Shown: piece after piece, positions 36,816 to 50,552 of the stretch
How the letters are laid out: every line of letters starts with the position of its first letter
Position numbering within the stretch: the first letter of the stretch is position 1
NCBI GenBank assembly: GCA_027574665.1
Contig: CM050650.1
Location: forward strand, 55,411,304-55,475,303
DNA from: Rhynochetos jubatus
Lineage: Eukaryota; Chordata; Aves; Eurypygiformes; Rhynochetidae
Reading direction: 5' to 3'
DNA length: 64,000 nucleotides
The notes under the pieces: model-generated
What the model saw: the letters and a program-made list of their open reading frames with translations, nothing else
Told to the model about the DNA's origin: nothing
The model's database searches: none
Program-made: the position numbers and the translations under genes

Positions 36816-37006
36816 GCCAAGCTCAGATAACAGGCGCCACAGCATCCGGGAGAGGATGTCCAATACCAACGAGAAAGGGACCATGTCCATGGAGTCCACC
36901 AAGGAGACACGGTACTGTGCTGTCTGCAACGACTACGCTTCAGGCTACCATTATGGGGTCTGGTCGTGTGAGGGCTGCAAAGCTTTTTTCAAAAGGAGTA
37001 TTCAAG
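36816..37006 (+). CDS. ESR1: ESR1 exon 2 (end of A/B domain and first zinc finger)
   Basis: This 191-nt exon, the same length as I recall for mammalian ESR1 exon 2, completes codon 143 and encodes residues 144-206 plus one base of Gly207. It holds the end of the A/B domain ([13 protein letters not shown]) and zinc finger 1 of the DNA-binding domain. The zinc-binding cysteines are Cys177, Cys180, Cys194 and Cys197. The P-box reads CEGCKA (residues 194-199), the oestrogen-receptor type that recognises AGGTCA half-sites. It is followed by FFKRSIQ of the recognition helix. The acceptor is a pyrimidine-rich tract ending aacag at 36815, and the donor is gtaata at 37007. The frame joins exon 1 and exon 3 without a break. 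No stop or frameshift is present and all key residues are intact. Confidence 0.98.
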
Positions 37007-38774
37007 GTAATAAATTGTTCAAGTAAATCACCTTTGCTCTTGAGGAAACTGTGAAGCTACTTGAGACTGCAGCCTGAGCCCAGGACAATGACATTTATTG
37101 GGTTTACATTAGCAGCTGCTGTGCTCTTCCATATATTTTCTTAGCTCTGTATTTGGTGAATACTTCTAGCAGGTATATAATGTGTTTTTATTTATTCCAA
37201 GATTAATGAGGGAAAGAAAAGCTTCTCTATGCTCTCCTTGGCTTAGGTATGTCTGACCATGTAGGCAGTGAGAAATCTAATTTAAAAATCCATGTTGGAT
37301 CAAGATGACCACTCTTTCAGGCTATGTATATCTCTCTTCTGTGATTATCTTTTCTTACCCGAAACAATTTTTTTTTTTTTTTACAATTCCCTGACAGATG
37401 AAGATTAATTTATGTTGATTACTTTATTAATCTTAATTTAGTGCTTCATTATCAAGATGATGCAATTCAAATCTCAACTCCTTGAAGATGAGAGATGTCT
37501 TTTGAGAGCCAATATTGAAAAGGAATGTTTCTTTAATGAAATAGCATTTATATCTGTCAGCAAAGCAGGGCTTTGAACTATATGCAGAATGATTTAGTTC
37601 ACAGTCTTGTCATGGCTAAAATTATACTATGCAAGGTGTCCAGTCGAGTACCAGGCATCTAATAGAAACACTGTTAATTACAGTGACTGAGATGATTCTT
37701 GATTTAAATGCCTGTCACTCTGTGAAATGGATACTTTTTTGTTTTGTTCAGTATCTGCTAAATTGAGTGAGAAGTTAAGTATGATTTTACTGAAAACACA
37801 GGTATCTTTCAGTATCTAAGTCTTATTTTGGATAAGAAAATAGAATGGATTTCTTCCTTTCCAAACAGAAAAATAGTAAAAATCTATACTTTAGTTAGGT
37901 TTCTACAGTTCTTTAAATTTCCAGGTGATATATGGGCACAAAAATTCCTGTTGCTCCTTTTCTGAAGTAAATATGGTGACGAACAGTTTTTACCTCATAT
38001 CACAAGGTGTGATTATTGTGTGTTTTTTTGCATGACTACCACTGAGGTGAGCTAAATAAGACTTCCAGCATTCAGCTCAGAATTTTCCCCATCTTAAAGA
38101 AAAAAGTGAAAGACTGGCTGCAGGGTAGACATTGATGAAATAATCTGAATGTCAGTGATTATTTAGTAGTTACATGTATTTCTGCTTTTCCAGACTCGTT
38201 GAAATGATTTTTAGAAAAGAGAGTGGTTACAGCCAGCGTGCAATAATAAGCAACACTGGAGGGAGAAAGCGTGAAATGCTTTTCTCTCAGCATCAGAATG
38301 ATTTACTTAAACTTGCGATGTAGGGAGAACACCTCCCTTACTGACTGGTTTTTGTTATTTTTCATTTTGAGTTCCCCTGACCAGATTTATTCTTAGAATC
38401 TTGAAATTCTGTCCTTGTACTCGAACTGAACTAAGTCAGCAACAAAGTGAAAATTGAAATATTCTTAAGCAAAAGTAAGAGTTAGTTATCAAGCAATTTT
38501 ACAGCACAGATCTTCAGCTTTTGGTTATTAGGGAAGGAGAAGTGAATCTGACTGTTAATCATTGAGTTCTATGTGAGCACACTGGTGGTTTTCCCTAGTC
38601 TTCATGTGTTCAAATGTTGTGGGGCTCCACAATGGGTCAGTTACCTATTTGTGCTACAGTACATGCTAAGTGAATTTAGTTCTTGGTACAATCATATACT
38701 TAACATAATTTTTAAATAGGTAAGCTTTAATAATTTTAAAGCTTAAGTTTCCAGTGTCTTTCTTGATCTTGCGG

Positions 38775-39010
38775 TCATGTTTGCTCTAATTTAAGCCCAT
38801 TGCTTCTTTGCCTATCCCTTGTGGGCATGAAGAAGGCTTATTACAACAACCTTTTACATAGTTGAAGACTGTTATCATATCTTTACTCAGTCTTCTCTTT
38901 TTTAGACTAAACAAACCCACTTCTTTAACTAGAACATGCTTTCTAGACTTCTGTTCCTGTTTGTTAAACTCCGTACTTTTTCCAGTTGATGCCCCTCTTT
39001 TGTCATTAAC
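38775..39010 (-). mobile_element. Decayed CR1 LINE fragment
   Basis: The + strand carries reverse-complement CR1 blocks in the expected order: taagcccattgcttctttgc, caaccttttacatagttgaa followed by gactgttatcat, cagtcttctc, then a tagactaaacaaacccactt block near 38905-38925. Boundaries are approximate. It is noncoding and heavily mutated. Confidence 0.7.
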
Positions 39011-40016
39011 AGCTATCATGACAAATTACATCCACTAATATCAAGAATATGAGTACTTATGAAAGACTTGTGATCACTTGATCACAGATGTTATGAAAAA
39101 TGCTCTAAAGGACTTTTAAAGTCATAGGTACCGAGTCTTGATGAACTGAGGGGCTTTTTGGGTTTCCTACTGGATCCGGAAAAGATCTCTACCTCGGCAA
39201 CTGCATGTTTGCATTGGATATGTGTCCAATTTATGAAAATGACAGTAATGTTTAGAATGAGAATGCATGATAAAACATGCTATTACCTTGCAAATGGTAA
39301 TAATCTTAAAGAGGTTGTGATCCGATATCTAAGAATGAATACTGCTGTGCTGGATAAACCATGACAACTAGCGTGTATGCATAGAAGAATATTTTGACTA
39401 AATATTTTTATATCTGCGTTGTATATATGATATTCATACCAAAAAAAAAAAGAGATGATTTTCCTGGGAATCACACAATTAACCTCTGAGATACGCAGGA
39501 CTTGTTTGTGTAAACGAAAGTAACACAAAATGCCTTCAGCAAAAATTTTTGTTGCCGTTTATAGTGTGTCTTTCTTTAAATGCAAGATAACCACACTAAT
39601 TCTGTGCTTTGCTGTCCTGTATTTCTTAATACATATATAGATGCAGAGATGATTCGTCATTTTTATACTTCTCATGAGATTTCATAGGAGAATTGTTACA
39701 GAGAAGTCTGATGTTCTTAATAGACTGTAGTCAAACATTCTGTATGGTTCTTAATAGAACCCCAGGAATAAGTGAGTACAGACATGAAAAATGATCAAGC
39801 TGTAGAGGGTAATCCTTTTTTTCCCTGTGTATCTGTTATTCTCAGTGATAGCTGAGGTATCTATGCTTACTTGCATAAGTAGATACTTAAATTTTGTGAA
39901 AACTTACATCTACATTGGACCTTACTCAAGGTAGAGATGGATAGCTTCATTTTTATCCAGGGGAGCTGGAATGGTTCTGGACATATTTTGTGAATTTTAA
40001 ATGCCGAGTTGTCAGG

Positions 40017-40036
40017 TTTTTTTTTTTTTTTTTTTT
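40017..40036. repeat. Poly-T tract
   Basis: Twenty T in intron 2; no repeat body was recognised beside it. Confidence 0.85.
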
Positions 40037-40423
40037 CTGTCAAACAGTTAAAGCTTAAAAGGCAACCTGAATTAGTAACTGTCTCTCAATATGTGAAACT
40101 GCTTAATTTTGCTTAAACAACAGATGGTTGGTGGAAAAATCTCAGCTGCCTCCTGAAACTGCCCATGGCAGTCCATTTTGTCAGTTTATGTCCCAGAAGT
40201 GTTTTGAGTAAACTCTGTGCAGACTGATATTACTGCATAGTGTTTCATGGGAGTGAAAAACCATTTAACACCAAGAACACTATGTTGCTTGGTGATAGAG
40301 GAGTGCTTTATTCTTCACCCAGCATCTGTAGCCTTCAGGAGTGTACTTGGTCAACGGACTTGAATCCAGAAGCATAACAAGCAGTCACATCACAGCACAC
40401 TGTACTTCTCTACTAAAATATTT

Positions 40424-40930
40424 ATGGATTTTAAGACCAAGAAAGGCCATTAGATCATTAAGTCTGGTCTTCTCTCTGTATAAACTTTATATGGTATCCC
40501 TGTACAAAGCTTGGTAACTTGATGGAGGTAAATCTTTTAGAAGATGCCCAACCTTGATCCGTGGGCTCAAGAGCTTTCTAATAATTGCTTATTCTAACAA
40601 TTTTTCCTCCCATCTGCTAAAAATTTATCTTTTAAATTTGAATTATCTTGTCTTTTACATCACATGCACTTAGTATCTAGTCTCTCTCTCATGTGGGAAG
40701 TTCTTATAACTTAAGTTGTTACAATCAAACCACCTTGTTCTTAAGTGAACTGAAATGTTTCCATCTTTCTCTGTATATCTTTCTGTCTTATGAATCCTTT
40801 GTCTTTGCACCTTTTCTGATCCCCCCCACACCCATAACAGTCTCTTTAAAATGTGGATATCAGAATTGGATTAAGTATTTCAACATCAGCCTTAAAATGC
40901 CATTTACAAATTAATAATCCTCTCTTGACT
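40424..40930 (-). mobile_element. Ancient reptile-type CR1 fragment (3' end)
   Basis: The + strand begins ggattttaagaccaagaaag and runs into ccattagatcattaagtctg at 40449-40468. This is the reverse complement of the 3' end of a CR1 type common in turtles and crocodilians. Further blocks (aatcttttagaagatgccca at about 40531-40550; a degraded ttgttctt block) follow in the right order. Divergence is high, so it is probably an old insertion predating modern birds. The far boundary is uncertain. Confidence 0.6.
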
Positions 40931-42404
40931 TACAAATTCTTTTCCTCTCCTTCTAATTTTCTTGGTTTTTGGATGGCCACCAAAGGATACAGGACAGGAA
41001 GGAATTACTCTTACCATTTCTGACAAGCATCCAACAAATGCCTACCTACGTAGTGCTGAGAACCATCAGTGGGAGCACAAGGGATTCAGAACAAACAAGG
41101 AGTAACTCCTTACGCTGGAGGGCATCTTGATCTCAGAACTGGTGAATTATTTTAGAAATCCCCAGTACTATTTTCATGCCTCCTTCATATGCCCTTCTGA
41201 TGTTTTTCAGGTGCACCTTCTCTGATTTTTCTCCCAGCCCTATACTCTGACAAAAATCTGGGATATTTCACAAATATTCAGTTAAGAATTACTGCATGAT
41301 GGGAGGCAGTACCAGTCCCACAAGAACATCTGAGAAGTGATGAATAGCCGTGCTGAGGGGTTCCAGAGGTCTGCCATTAATGTCTTGGTCACAGAGATAT
41401 AGTGGTCTCCAAAACACAGGAATTCTTGAAGCTGGAAAGTATTTTAGTTGTGTGGCTTGAACATGGGTTTCATTTAACAGTTATGCCTTCTGACCATCAA
41501 GTAGGAGAGTTTTGGCAGTAGACTTTGAGTGTTATCAGTTGTTTTAACTTCACAGCAGTAGAGCTGTACTTTGTCGAAGGTACGTACTTCAAACTTTAAT
41601 GCTAGGAGTGGTGGTAATATATACATGTTTTTGTCTGAGTTGGAGAATTTTACTGGTAAAACATGCCTAGTAAGTGGGTGTTTAGGTAATGCTGCAGTAC
41701 AGCAATTGCAATATTGTCAATTTGGGAAGTTTCTGAGATCTTCCTTTTAATTTGCTATTAGTGTCCTCTGTTTTCATGGTATTTTTGTAAACTGTTTGAT
41801 AACAGCTGCAAATGCTGTCCAGATCCTGCAGCCCAGAAGACAGAAACACACTAATAAGACTGCTTTTACACTGATTGTATGGGTTGACAGCAGAAAGCAA
41901 AACTACAAAACATGAACCTAAAGAGATACTAGCAGAAGTAATCACAGCCAATAACCAGAGCGCTTCAGGCTGGTGTCTAGTCTCAGGGTGGAAAACATAA
42001 GCTTCCAGTTTGAGAGGTAGGTGACTGCTAGAAGTGAGGAGGCTGGAAAATGTGTGTTTGGAAAGCTCACCAGGATTTAGCCATCAATGGGACTGCTCTA
42101 ACAGCCTCTGGTCAGCCAGGTTCTTGTGAAAATGATTTTGTAGTTTTTCTCTAGAGCCCCTTGAGTTAAAAATGATCTGATTATTGTCCTCTGCTGTGCA
42201 TTTTGAATATCAGCAGTCTAATTGATGGTGATCTTGTTTCAGAAGTTTGAGTGTTATTGAAAGACGGGAGTCAATACCTCTTTTTCCCTAATAAGGTAAT
42301 TTTGAATGAGGTACTTTTCCAGAGTTTTAAGTGCTGCATTCAGCATGGATGTAGCAGTGCCTTAAGATGTTCACATCCAAGATACTTCATTGTTTTTCAT
42401 GGCC

Positions 42405-43640
42405 TAAGCAAATCATAGGGCTGCAGTGGGCCTTGAGCCCTAGTTCATCTTTCTATTCCTGTGATAGAATCAACTGTTGCCAATTCCTTACATATGTTTA
42501 TTGAATTGCTTCTTAAAAACCTGTAGCCTGATCCAATGTTTTGTTCTCCTTATCTTTGAAAGCTACTATGAAATTTGAGCCTTCTTTCCTGCAGGTTAAG
42601 CTCATCACTTATTTTCCTGTCTATCATGCCACAGAAAGCAAATTGTTCTCCTTCCTTCTGCAACAGCCTTTAAAACACGAAAGATTGCTATCACACTTAA
42701 AAAAAAAAAAAAAAAGAAAAAAAAAAGAAAAAAGTATTCTGTGTTACCTAACCTGAAAAAACACATTTTGTTCAATCTTTACTCACAGGTCTTATTTTCT
42801 AGACTTTTAATCTTCTAGTTGCTCTACTTTGGAGATTGTCCTGTTTTCATGATGCTTTATGAGTATGGAATTGAGCAATAGGTTGACATTACGAGCCCAG
42901 TTGGTATTTGTCTACATCCATCACACTATAATGTTTGCCTTATTTACAAGGACATGACACTGTTCATTCATAATCAGTGTGATGCAGCATAAACTCAGGC
43001 ATACTCTTGGAGAGAAGAAACCACTTCTTTCCCATCTTGTTTTGTGCATCTGCTTATTCCTATTTTAATACAGTGATTCTGTACTGGTTCTTACTTTTGC
43101 GCTGTTTTTTCCCCATGTACTGTCTCCAGTTTGCCAAGAAAATTTAGAATTCATATCCTGTAGGTTCCTGCCATTTATTTCTGTCTGACTAGCAGAGTAG
43201 TCTGGTCTTTCGTTTGTTCTTCAAACACATATACGTCATCTGCAAATGAATAACATTTAATAAAATAAATATTCCAGACCATTACCCATCAGTGAGGAAA
43301 GTACTGTATAGAACTGGATCCAGGTCAGACACTGTGGAGCCTCATTCAGTATCAGCTTCCATTGTAAAAGTGAACAGATAGTTCCTCACTGAGACTGGTT
43401 TTCTGAAATCATCTGAACTGTATTTTCTTAACTGACATGAAATGTCACCCCAGGCAATGTTGAAAGCCTTTCTGAAGTTGGGCAACACACTTTACCAGAA
43501 AGTAGAGAGCACTCACTGATTGTTATTTGATTTTTATAAATGGTCACTGGCTCTTCCTCTGCAAAGTCCAAAGCTTTTCCCACCTCCTAGACAAAATTGT
43601 AGACTTTAGAAGCTGTACTTAATGTATCCTGTATTATTAG
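42405..43640 (-). mobile_element. Ancient CR1 LINE, long fragment with A-rich insert
   Basis: The + strand reads as reverse-complement CR1 from a tail-like aatcatagggctgcagtggg near 42412. It passes through cttcttaaaaacctgtagcc, tgcaggttaagctcatcact, a tttactcacaggtcttattt block and the phrase agaactggatccaggtcaga (43311-43330). It ends with reverse-transcriptase-region text around 43440-43600. The order matches a single antisense LINE of about 1.2 kb. It is interrupted by a near-pure A tract at 42699-42733. No frame is open, so the copy is very old. Confidence 0.65.
42699..42733 (+). repeat. A-rich tract inside an old CR1
   Basis: Thirty-five nt of A broken only by two G. It interrupts the antisense CR1 text and is probably a later slippage expansion. 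Confidence 0.85.
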
Positions 43641-46600
43641 CTTTAATGGTGTTATGTTTTCTCTGGGATGTGACCATTGTGACATATCAAGCAACAAAAA
43701 ATCTTAAGTAGTACTTCATGTTGCAAGTAATTAATGAATATTTAATTTAAAATCACATTATTCCTAGTTCAAGACTGAGCTTGTCAGCAGTTCAAAATAT
43801 GCACAAAAAAAAAAAAAAGCTTTACCTTACAAATTACAAGAGAACATATTTTTTTTGTGCAGTCCAAAAGTGCTTAACTGTTCCACTTGTTTTAGAAAGT
43901 GTGAAGGGAAATATGATGTTGTAACCTCATCTAATGCAGGTGGGTTTATTGACTCAAACTGGCTCCATAAGTATGTGGGAATGAAACTTTCAGACTTCCT
44001 GTAGGTTAAGTTGTCCTTTGCAGTCACTTTTGAAAAGTGGAAATCAAACTAGAGAGAACCGCATAAGACGACTGAAAGTGCTTGAAGTGATCTTTGACAT
44101 AATTTATTTCCAAAAGAAACTATTAACGAACTTTATTGAAGTATGTGTACTACTTCAGGGTTATTATAAAAGAAAATAGCATGTCAGTTAACTGTTGGTT
44201 TAATTTAGTAACATATGTAGTATATGCCTCATTGACTGAATTCTTTGAATAAGATAATGTATTTCTCTCAAAGATTTGATTTAATTTAGTCACAAATAGT
44301 TGAAATAATTTGACTTCCTTTGTTATAAAAACTACCCTATTCCTCACTCTAAAATGTGGCCAGAGCTATGCAGGACAGCTAAGTTATCTTTACTGACTCT
44401 TCTGATTATAAAAGGGATCAATCTTCTGTAAGTCATGGATGATGTTAGTGTATAAGTGGGTAAACCAAGGAGCATATCAGTAAATGAAAGAAGAGCATAA
44501 CTAGGTTTTACTTTGCATGAGAAAGTGGTACATAGCCAGTAAAGGGTTTTTTTGGTCAAAATACTGATGTTAAAGGTTAGTATAATATTTTAAAAAACAG
44601 GAGCTGACTGTACTGAAGTTTGTTTTACACACTTCAGTGCAGAAAACTCACTGTGCTTAGAAATGTCCATGACCGCTGCATGTTCTGTGCAGCGAGAATC
44701 CTGTCCCTGCACCCCAGGAAAATATAAATGCCAGCACTTAATTTACAGGGGTAAGGATATATACAACTCCCTGCAAACTTCGTGAAACCAGGAACCGCTC
44801 AGGTACCAAAGATCCAGATATAAAATAAGACTAGCTAAACTTATTCAATAGGTCCCATCACAGCACAAAATCTGATGTTATACCTGGAATAATAGTAGAA
44901 TTATATTAATATTCTTGTTGCTAACAACTGACTGGACTTTAAGTGCACAAGAATAATTTGCAATATTTTTATCTTTTTGGCCTCTTTATATTTGTTGTGG
45001 GAGTTTTCTGTAGTAGAATTCCACCCCTTCCCATTTTAGCTCAAATAAACTGGGAATCTAAAAATAAAGACAACAGATTTAATTCCAAGTCTATGGGAAT
45101 AAGATGCCCATGGTTTGCATATGACTCTCTCTGAAAATGCTTTTTGTCTCTGGAGGGACCATATTGAGATGGTTGTGAGTAATACATTGTGGGAGTTTTT
45201 CCTTTAACACAGCTGTTGGTTTAATCATGTGCCAAGGATTTGAAACAATTGTGATTTATCAGATAGGGAAACAGAAACTACATGTCACACTCCTTGCCAA
45301 ATTTTGTAGAGATTGGGATCTGGATTGGTGTCTTTTTTTTATTTGTCATGAGGAAAAAATATACTTCCTATTTAGTTACCTTGTCTAAAATTAAAAAAGA
45401 TGGGAAAGGAATTGGGGTAGAAGTAGACTTTGCACACAGTATCATAATCCTTAAATAGTAGATTAAACACAAATTGAAACTTTAGGACTAAGGCCAATAA
45501 TAGAAACTTTGAAATTTTCTGTCGGAGTAGAAAATATGATTTTATATTTTCCTGTTAGCTGAAACAGTACATGGAAAGGTTAAAAGAAAGGCCGGTATCA
45601 TAATCATTTGGCTTGAATTGCTCAAGTGAACGTTGCTGTACATATGTAAAGGCAAGAAGATTCCACTAGAAGGTGAACAATCCGTGTGGGAGCTACATGG
45701 AAGAAGGACATAGTACAGGGTATATAGGTTTTAACCTTTCCCCCTTTCTCATTCTTCAGTGGTTTTGTGATCTTTCTTTCTAAGGTATGTCTAGAAGGAG
45801 GACTTGCACACTGGGTGCAAAGGAAGCACATTCTACAATCTTTGAGGCCCTTTTTCTTACTGTTAGATGTAGTAGTGTATTGCTAGTTTAAAAACAGAAA
45901 ATGATTAATCTTCTCAGCAGTGCTGGGTAGTTGCTAAGAGAACCCAAGCTCCAAATCCAAAGACCTTGTGTGAGGGTAATTAAACTGTGAATTTGAGTGT
46001 CTGTGCTTATGAAGGAATTAGACATAACCTTCTGTTCTTTTGTGAAACCTGTTAGGAAAGGGTGAGATTTTTAAAATCAATTGGTGAGGTTTTATTGGGG
46101 CACTTTAACTTAAAATTGGTATGACTTTTTATTTTATATTCAATATTTGTTCATACTGGGTTAGCATATGCAATGTCCTTTTTTTTTTTTTTTCTTTTAC
46201 TGTTTATGAAAACTTTCCACTTACTGTTGAGGCTCTTCTTTTCAAGGTTTGCTTTTTGTTTGCAATTTTCCCACTCATCACTTTCTTGGGCACTTTAAGG
46301 TGTGGATAAAGTATATGCTCTAGCCTTCCCTCCACCTACATATATGAAATTCTGATAATTTCACTGTCAGTATAAGACCATAGAAGGACCTGGTGTTTTC
46401 ACAGGTAACACCTAACCCTGGCAGGTCTTTATTTAATTTTTTTTTTTTTTTTACAACTTTTGTACTGTTTAAACTAATCATTCTGTCATGTTAATCTTGA
46501 TGGTTATTGGAATAGAAGATGGCATCTGTTTACACAATTAAGAAAAAATGTATTTCTGTGTTATGTTAATTGCCGTTGATATATTAATATGACCCCAATT

Positions 46601-46946
46601 TTCGTCTTTGCTGGTCAAGGACAGAATGAAATCAGCTCTTCAAAGCTGTAATTCAGTGAAACACTTAAGCATGTACTTAACTTTAACCATATATACTGTG
46701 CTGGGACTACTTGCTAGAAGTATACAGATGCTTAAATGTTCTGCAGAATGTAGTAACACTTAACTTTAAAGAAATATGGAGTGTTTTGCTGACTGAAGCC
46801 CTCACAGATATATCATCTGCCCACTCTGATTCAAGCCTGTGCTGCTGTTGCATATGCCATAGCTATCTTGAGAACCCTTAGGCAACAGCGATGAGTCTGT
46901 TAACGTAAATACTAGCTACATGACTCATGGTTTGAGAGAAAGTCCA

Positions 46947-46960
46947 ACTGCATATGCAGT
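46947..46960. repeat. 14-bp perfect palindrome
   Basis: ACTGCATATGCAGT is self-complementary over its whole length. It may be a dimeric factor site or chance. Confidence 0.6.
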
Positions 46961-49900
46961 AAGAAGAAGCTCTGATTATGGCAGGCTGGGTTAGAATAAA
47001 CTCAAAATCATCCTAATTTCAGCCACTATCTTCTTTTTGACACTTTGCTTCCTCATCATCCCCTCCCCACCCACCCCCCCTCCATTTTTGATTGTTACCA
47101 GATCGTCACATTTAAAATCAGTGCTTGGAGGAAAGAACCAGATCTTTGCACCCTGTTCTGGAAAGACCTTAGCATGTAATAAAATGCTACAAAAATACTT
47201 AAGGTTATTTTTACTGTTTTAAAATGTACAATGTGTGAGATATCATAAGACAACCAGGCTACCCCTCCTCAAACTTGTCCAATAACTGCATTAAACTCTT
47301 CTTTTGTAGCTCATGACAGTGCAAGTCCTACATATGGAGGTATTAAAACTAGGAGCTCTGCACTATTAAAGTAGCTGCCTTTAATTTTATGGAGGTTATT
47401 TGATAATTTATTGAAAAAAAAACCCAACAATAAGACTGCAGAGTCCAAGTGGCATGTACTTCTCTTTAGGTTTATCAGTGATCACTGAAGACATTCCTTT
47501 TTCCTGGTGTTCCTGTGATACCAACTATCCAAATGGCCTATTAAGCTCTCTTCTAGCATGTATTAGTCTTTGGATACCATGACAAGCAACTGCAGGGCAG
47601 CTGGACACCTGTTGATATGTCCCACTTTCACACACATACTTCCCACCAGCAAGAAATCCCTTCTAAGTCAGATAGTTCAGAATCAGCTTTGCTGGGAGAT
47701 GAGCTCTAAGGATGAAATAAAATGTACAATAGTTAAAAGACAATTCACTTTACAATGAGTTGTTGAGTTACACTATTTTACTTTAAAATAAAACTTGTCT
47801 TTGCATGTTACCTATTCCTTAATTGTGGTGTTCTACCTTCTTCCCTTCCATGTCCCCCCCAAGTCAGGCTACCCTAGTCTCTGTGTCTTGCACATGGAAC
47901 TTCCTTCCTTCCTGTGCCTGAATGCTTGAAATTAGATGGCATTGTGGAGAAGCAGGAAAGGTTCCTGCTTTTCTTCTTCCCTTATTTCTTTCTTCTTCCC
48001 TCATTAATTTGATAATACTTTCTACTGTATGCTCCAATTATAAAACATTTTATTCTTGTTGCTTACTTCTTTTCCAGTCTCCTGAAGGCATATTGATTAA
48101 AGTAAACCAAAAATTATGAGAAATATTAAATGCATTATCTTCTTGATAGATTTAGAGCAAATAAGAACTCCAAACAAAGACGTTACTATGGCACTTGTAA
48201 TCTGAAGATTATTCCCCTCACACACAGATCTTTCTTTTTTTGCATTCAAACTTTTACAGGTATTATCCTGTGAAGTCTGTCAAGCACTTTGAAAGAAGAG
48301 TGGATTGTCTAAGGTGCAGGTCATGTGCATGAAAATAGACTAATTATGCTAACCTTTAAAGCATATACTTAAGACAGAACTTTTCAAAGTAAAAATATGA
48401 TAATATGATCATGTTAACTTCAGTAGGGACTGTAGCTTTATCACAAATATGTTTATTTTATGTACTATTCTGTAAAAGAAATGCATGTTCCCAAACACTT
48501 TTAGTTTGCATAAGCAATTATAGGTTCAGAGTGAAGGGAAAGGTTATCACCCAAATGAGCAAAGTGAAAAAGGATGACATACTGTCACTTTTTTTTTTTT
48601 GAGAGTTGAACCTTATAAACATCAACCGGAACAGCAAAGGTGGTAAGCATGTATTCATCAGCTTCCACTTACTGGGAACAATTATCTGCTTATTTTACAG
48701 AGAGCTAAATAGTGTTCTGAATTCTCTGCTGAATTTAGAGCCTGTGCTCCTTCCTCTTGTGAATTTACCTCTTAACTTCACTAGGAAGAAGATTAGATAT
48801 TCTGTCAAAGTCTGTCTTAATTTCTAAAAGCAGTAATTCTTGTTTTCCATCTTTCTCATACTTTTTCAGAATCTAGCTTATAAAACAAGGCTGGTGACTG
48901 AGGTCAGTCACTACAATCTTTTTCTGCTGTTTAGTGTGACCTAATAAAAATACATTTTCTTAAAATCATGGCTTTCCCTTTTTGCTCCTTTTCCCTGTAG
49001 ATACTGCATTTTTGTATGGCTGAGGCTGTTTTCTTTCCGACTCTTTTCTTTTTTTCCCCTTACATGTGAAGTGTATTGAAACAGATATAGAACAGTCTGT
49101 ATCCTACCAGAGGAACTGAAAATTGAAACGGTCTTTCATGCTGAGGTTGGGGTAGTGTTTCTGTTTTACCTCTTTACCTCAGTCCTGGAGTAAAGCATAT
49201 GGATTCGGATTTCTCCAGTGTTCTGGAAAGTTCTGCTGTTCTGTCAATTACAGCTAAAAAATAAGAATTCTGTCTATTTGAGGCAGTGTGCAGTCAGCTG
49301 TCACCATATTAACAAGTTTAGTTTGACTGCTTATTTTGATTGGATCCCAGTTATGTAGCATTAGAGAGCAGATGTTCCTGGTGTAATCTGATAGTAATTT
49401 TTACTCTATTTTCTAATTTCTAGTCAAGGATAGATGGTTTGATGAGACCAAGGCCTCTGTCAAACCTCCACCCTACTCTACCTCAAGCTGATCCCTTGAC
49501 CTGAAAGAAAGAACAAACAGTTCTGCAGTAAAATTGTTTCGTTGTGTGCTGTACCTTGGTTGTGTTTAGATGAATAGACAGCACCAATAAGATCATTTTG
49601 GATAGCCTTTTTTATCCTTGCCAAACTTCGTCTATGGCTGGACAATAATTTTAGAGCAGGTTTAAGCACACATTTTTAAAGAGAAAACTTGAATAGAGGC
49701 TTGTTGGCAGTAACAAATTTTGGTATGCTGAAAATATTTGTAAGGAGAATTGAGATGCAGAGAGTAATAAGGAAACAGAGCTCTGAAGGAAACAATACCA
49801 TTACCAAACTTGTTTGCAACATGTGGTAATTTTAGTATTTGTCATGGCAAAAATTTTTTGTGTATGTGGGTAGACATGGAATTGGAATTAGAAGCTGATT

Positions 49901-50435
49901 TATCCCTGAGTTATAATTAATTAATGGTTGTTGCTTCTATTTTATGATGTTGTTGTTTCTTAACTGCCCAGATTGTAGTAGATACCAAAAAATGTTCTGT
50001 GTATAGGCCTTTTTTGATCCTGTAAACCTCTAAACCATTTTGCGCAGTCTACTGGTTAAACATTATCACAGGGACAGGTACCAGATGGCATTGTATTTCT
50101 CAGGCTAAGAGAAAAGGAAGTCAAGGGACTTGTTAATGTTAATCTATCCTCTTTTGTGACTGCTTCAATTGTTTATTATTTTAATTATTCTACAGAAGTT
50201 GTAATTTGTGTTTTTAATAGTACTTTTAAGGAACTTGTGAATAAAAGTATTGTGAATAGATGTTAGTTTTACTATCCATAACAGTACTTTTAGGAGAGAT
50301 TATGATGGTAACCCTACCTCCTTTTTGAGCTGTTACATGCTGTACTACATACTTAATGAGAAATAAGAGAGCATTATAGGCAGTTTTGTTATGTCTGCGT
50401 ATAACTGTGTCCTTACTTTCTCTCTGATTTTACAG

Positions 50436-50552
50436 GGCACAATGATTACATGTGTCCTGCTACCAACCAGTGCACCATCGACAAGAACAGAAGAAAGAGT
50501 TGCCAGGCTTGCCGACTAAGAAAATGCTATGAAGTGGGAATGATGAAAGGTG
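50436..50552 (+). CDS. ESR1: ESR1 exon 3 (second zinc finger)
   Basis: This 117-nt exon, the usual ESR1 exon 3 length, completes Gly207 and encodes residues 208-245 plus one base of codon 246. It contains zinc finger 2 with Cys213, Cys219, Cys229 and Cys232. The D-box PATNQ (214-218) mediates receptor dimerisation on DNA. The segment [20 protein letters not shown] continues into the C-terminal extension. The acceptor is a strong pyrimidine tract (ctttctctctgattttacag) ending at 50435. The donor gtatgt starts at 50553. The phase predicts that exon 4 should begin with two bases completing a glycine codon and continue into the basic hinge. That exon is not in this window. All zinc ligands are intact, so the gene looks functional to this point. 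Confidence 0.98.

Larger units (their letters stand above)
37007..50435 (+). other. ESR1: ESR1 intron 2 (13.4 kb)
   Basis: Bounded by the donor gtaata and a strong pyrimidine-rich acceptor. It contains three CR1 remnants, all antisense (about 38775-39010, 40424-40930, 42405-43640), plus homopolymer tracts at 37368-37382, 40017-40036, 42699-42733, 43805-43818, 46179-46193 and 46437-46452. A 14-bp perfect palindrome (ACTGCATATGCAGT) lies at 46947-46960. The rest, including 43650-50430, is AT-rich with only short open frames and no recognisable gene. Confidence 0.9.

Noticed and set aside
36764-37054. 96-codon frame overlapping exon 2
   Set aside because: It reads exon 2 in a different frame from the zinc-finger sequence; a shadow of the real exon.
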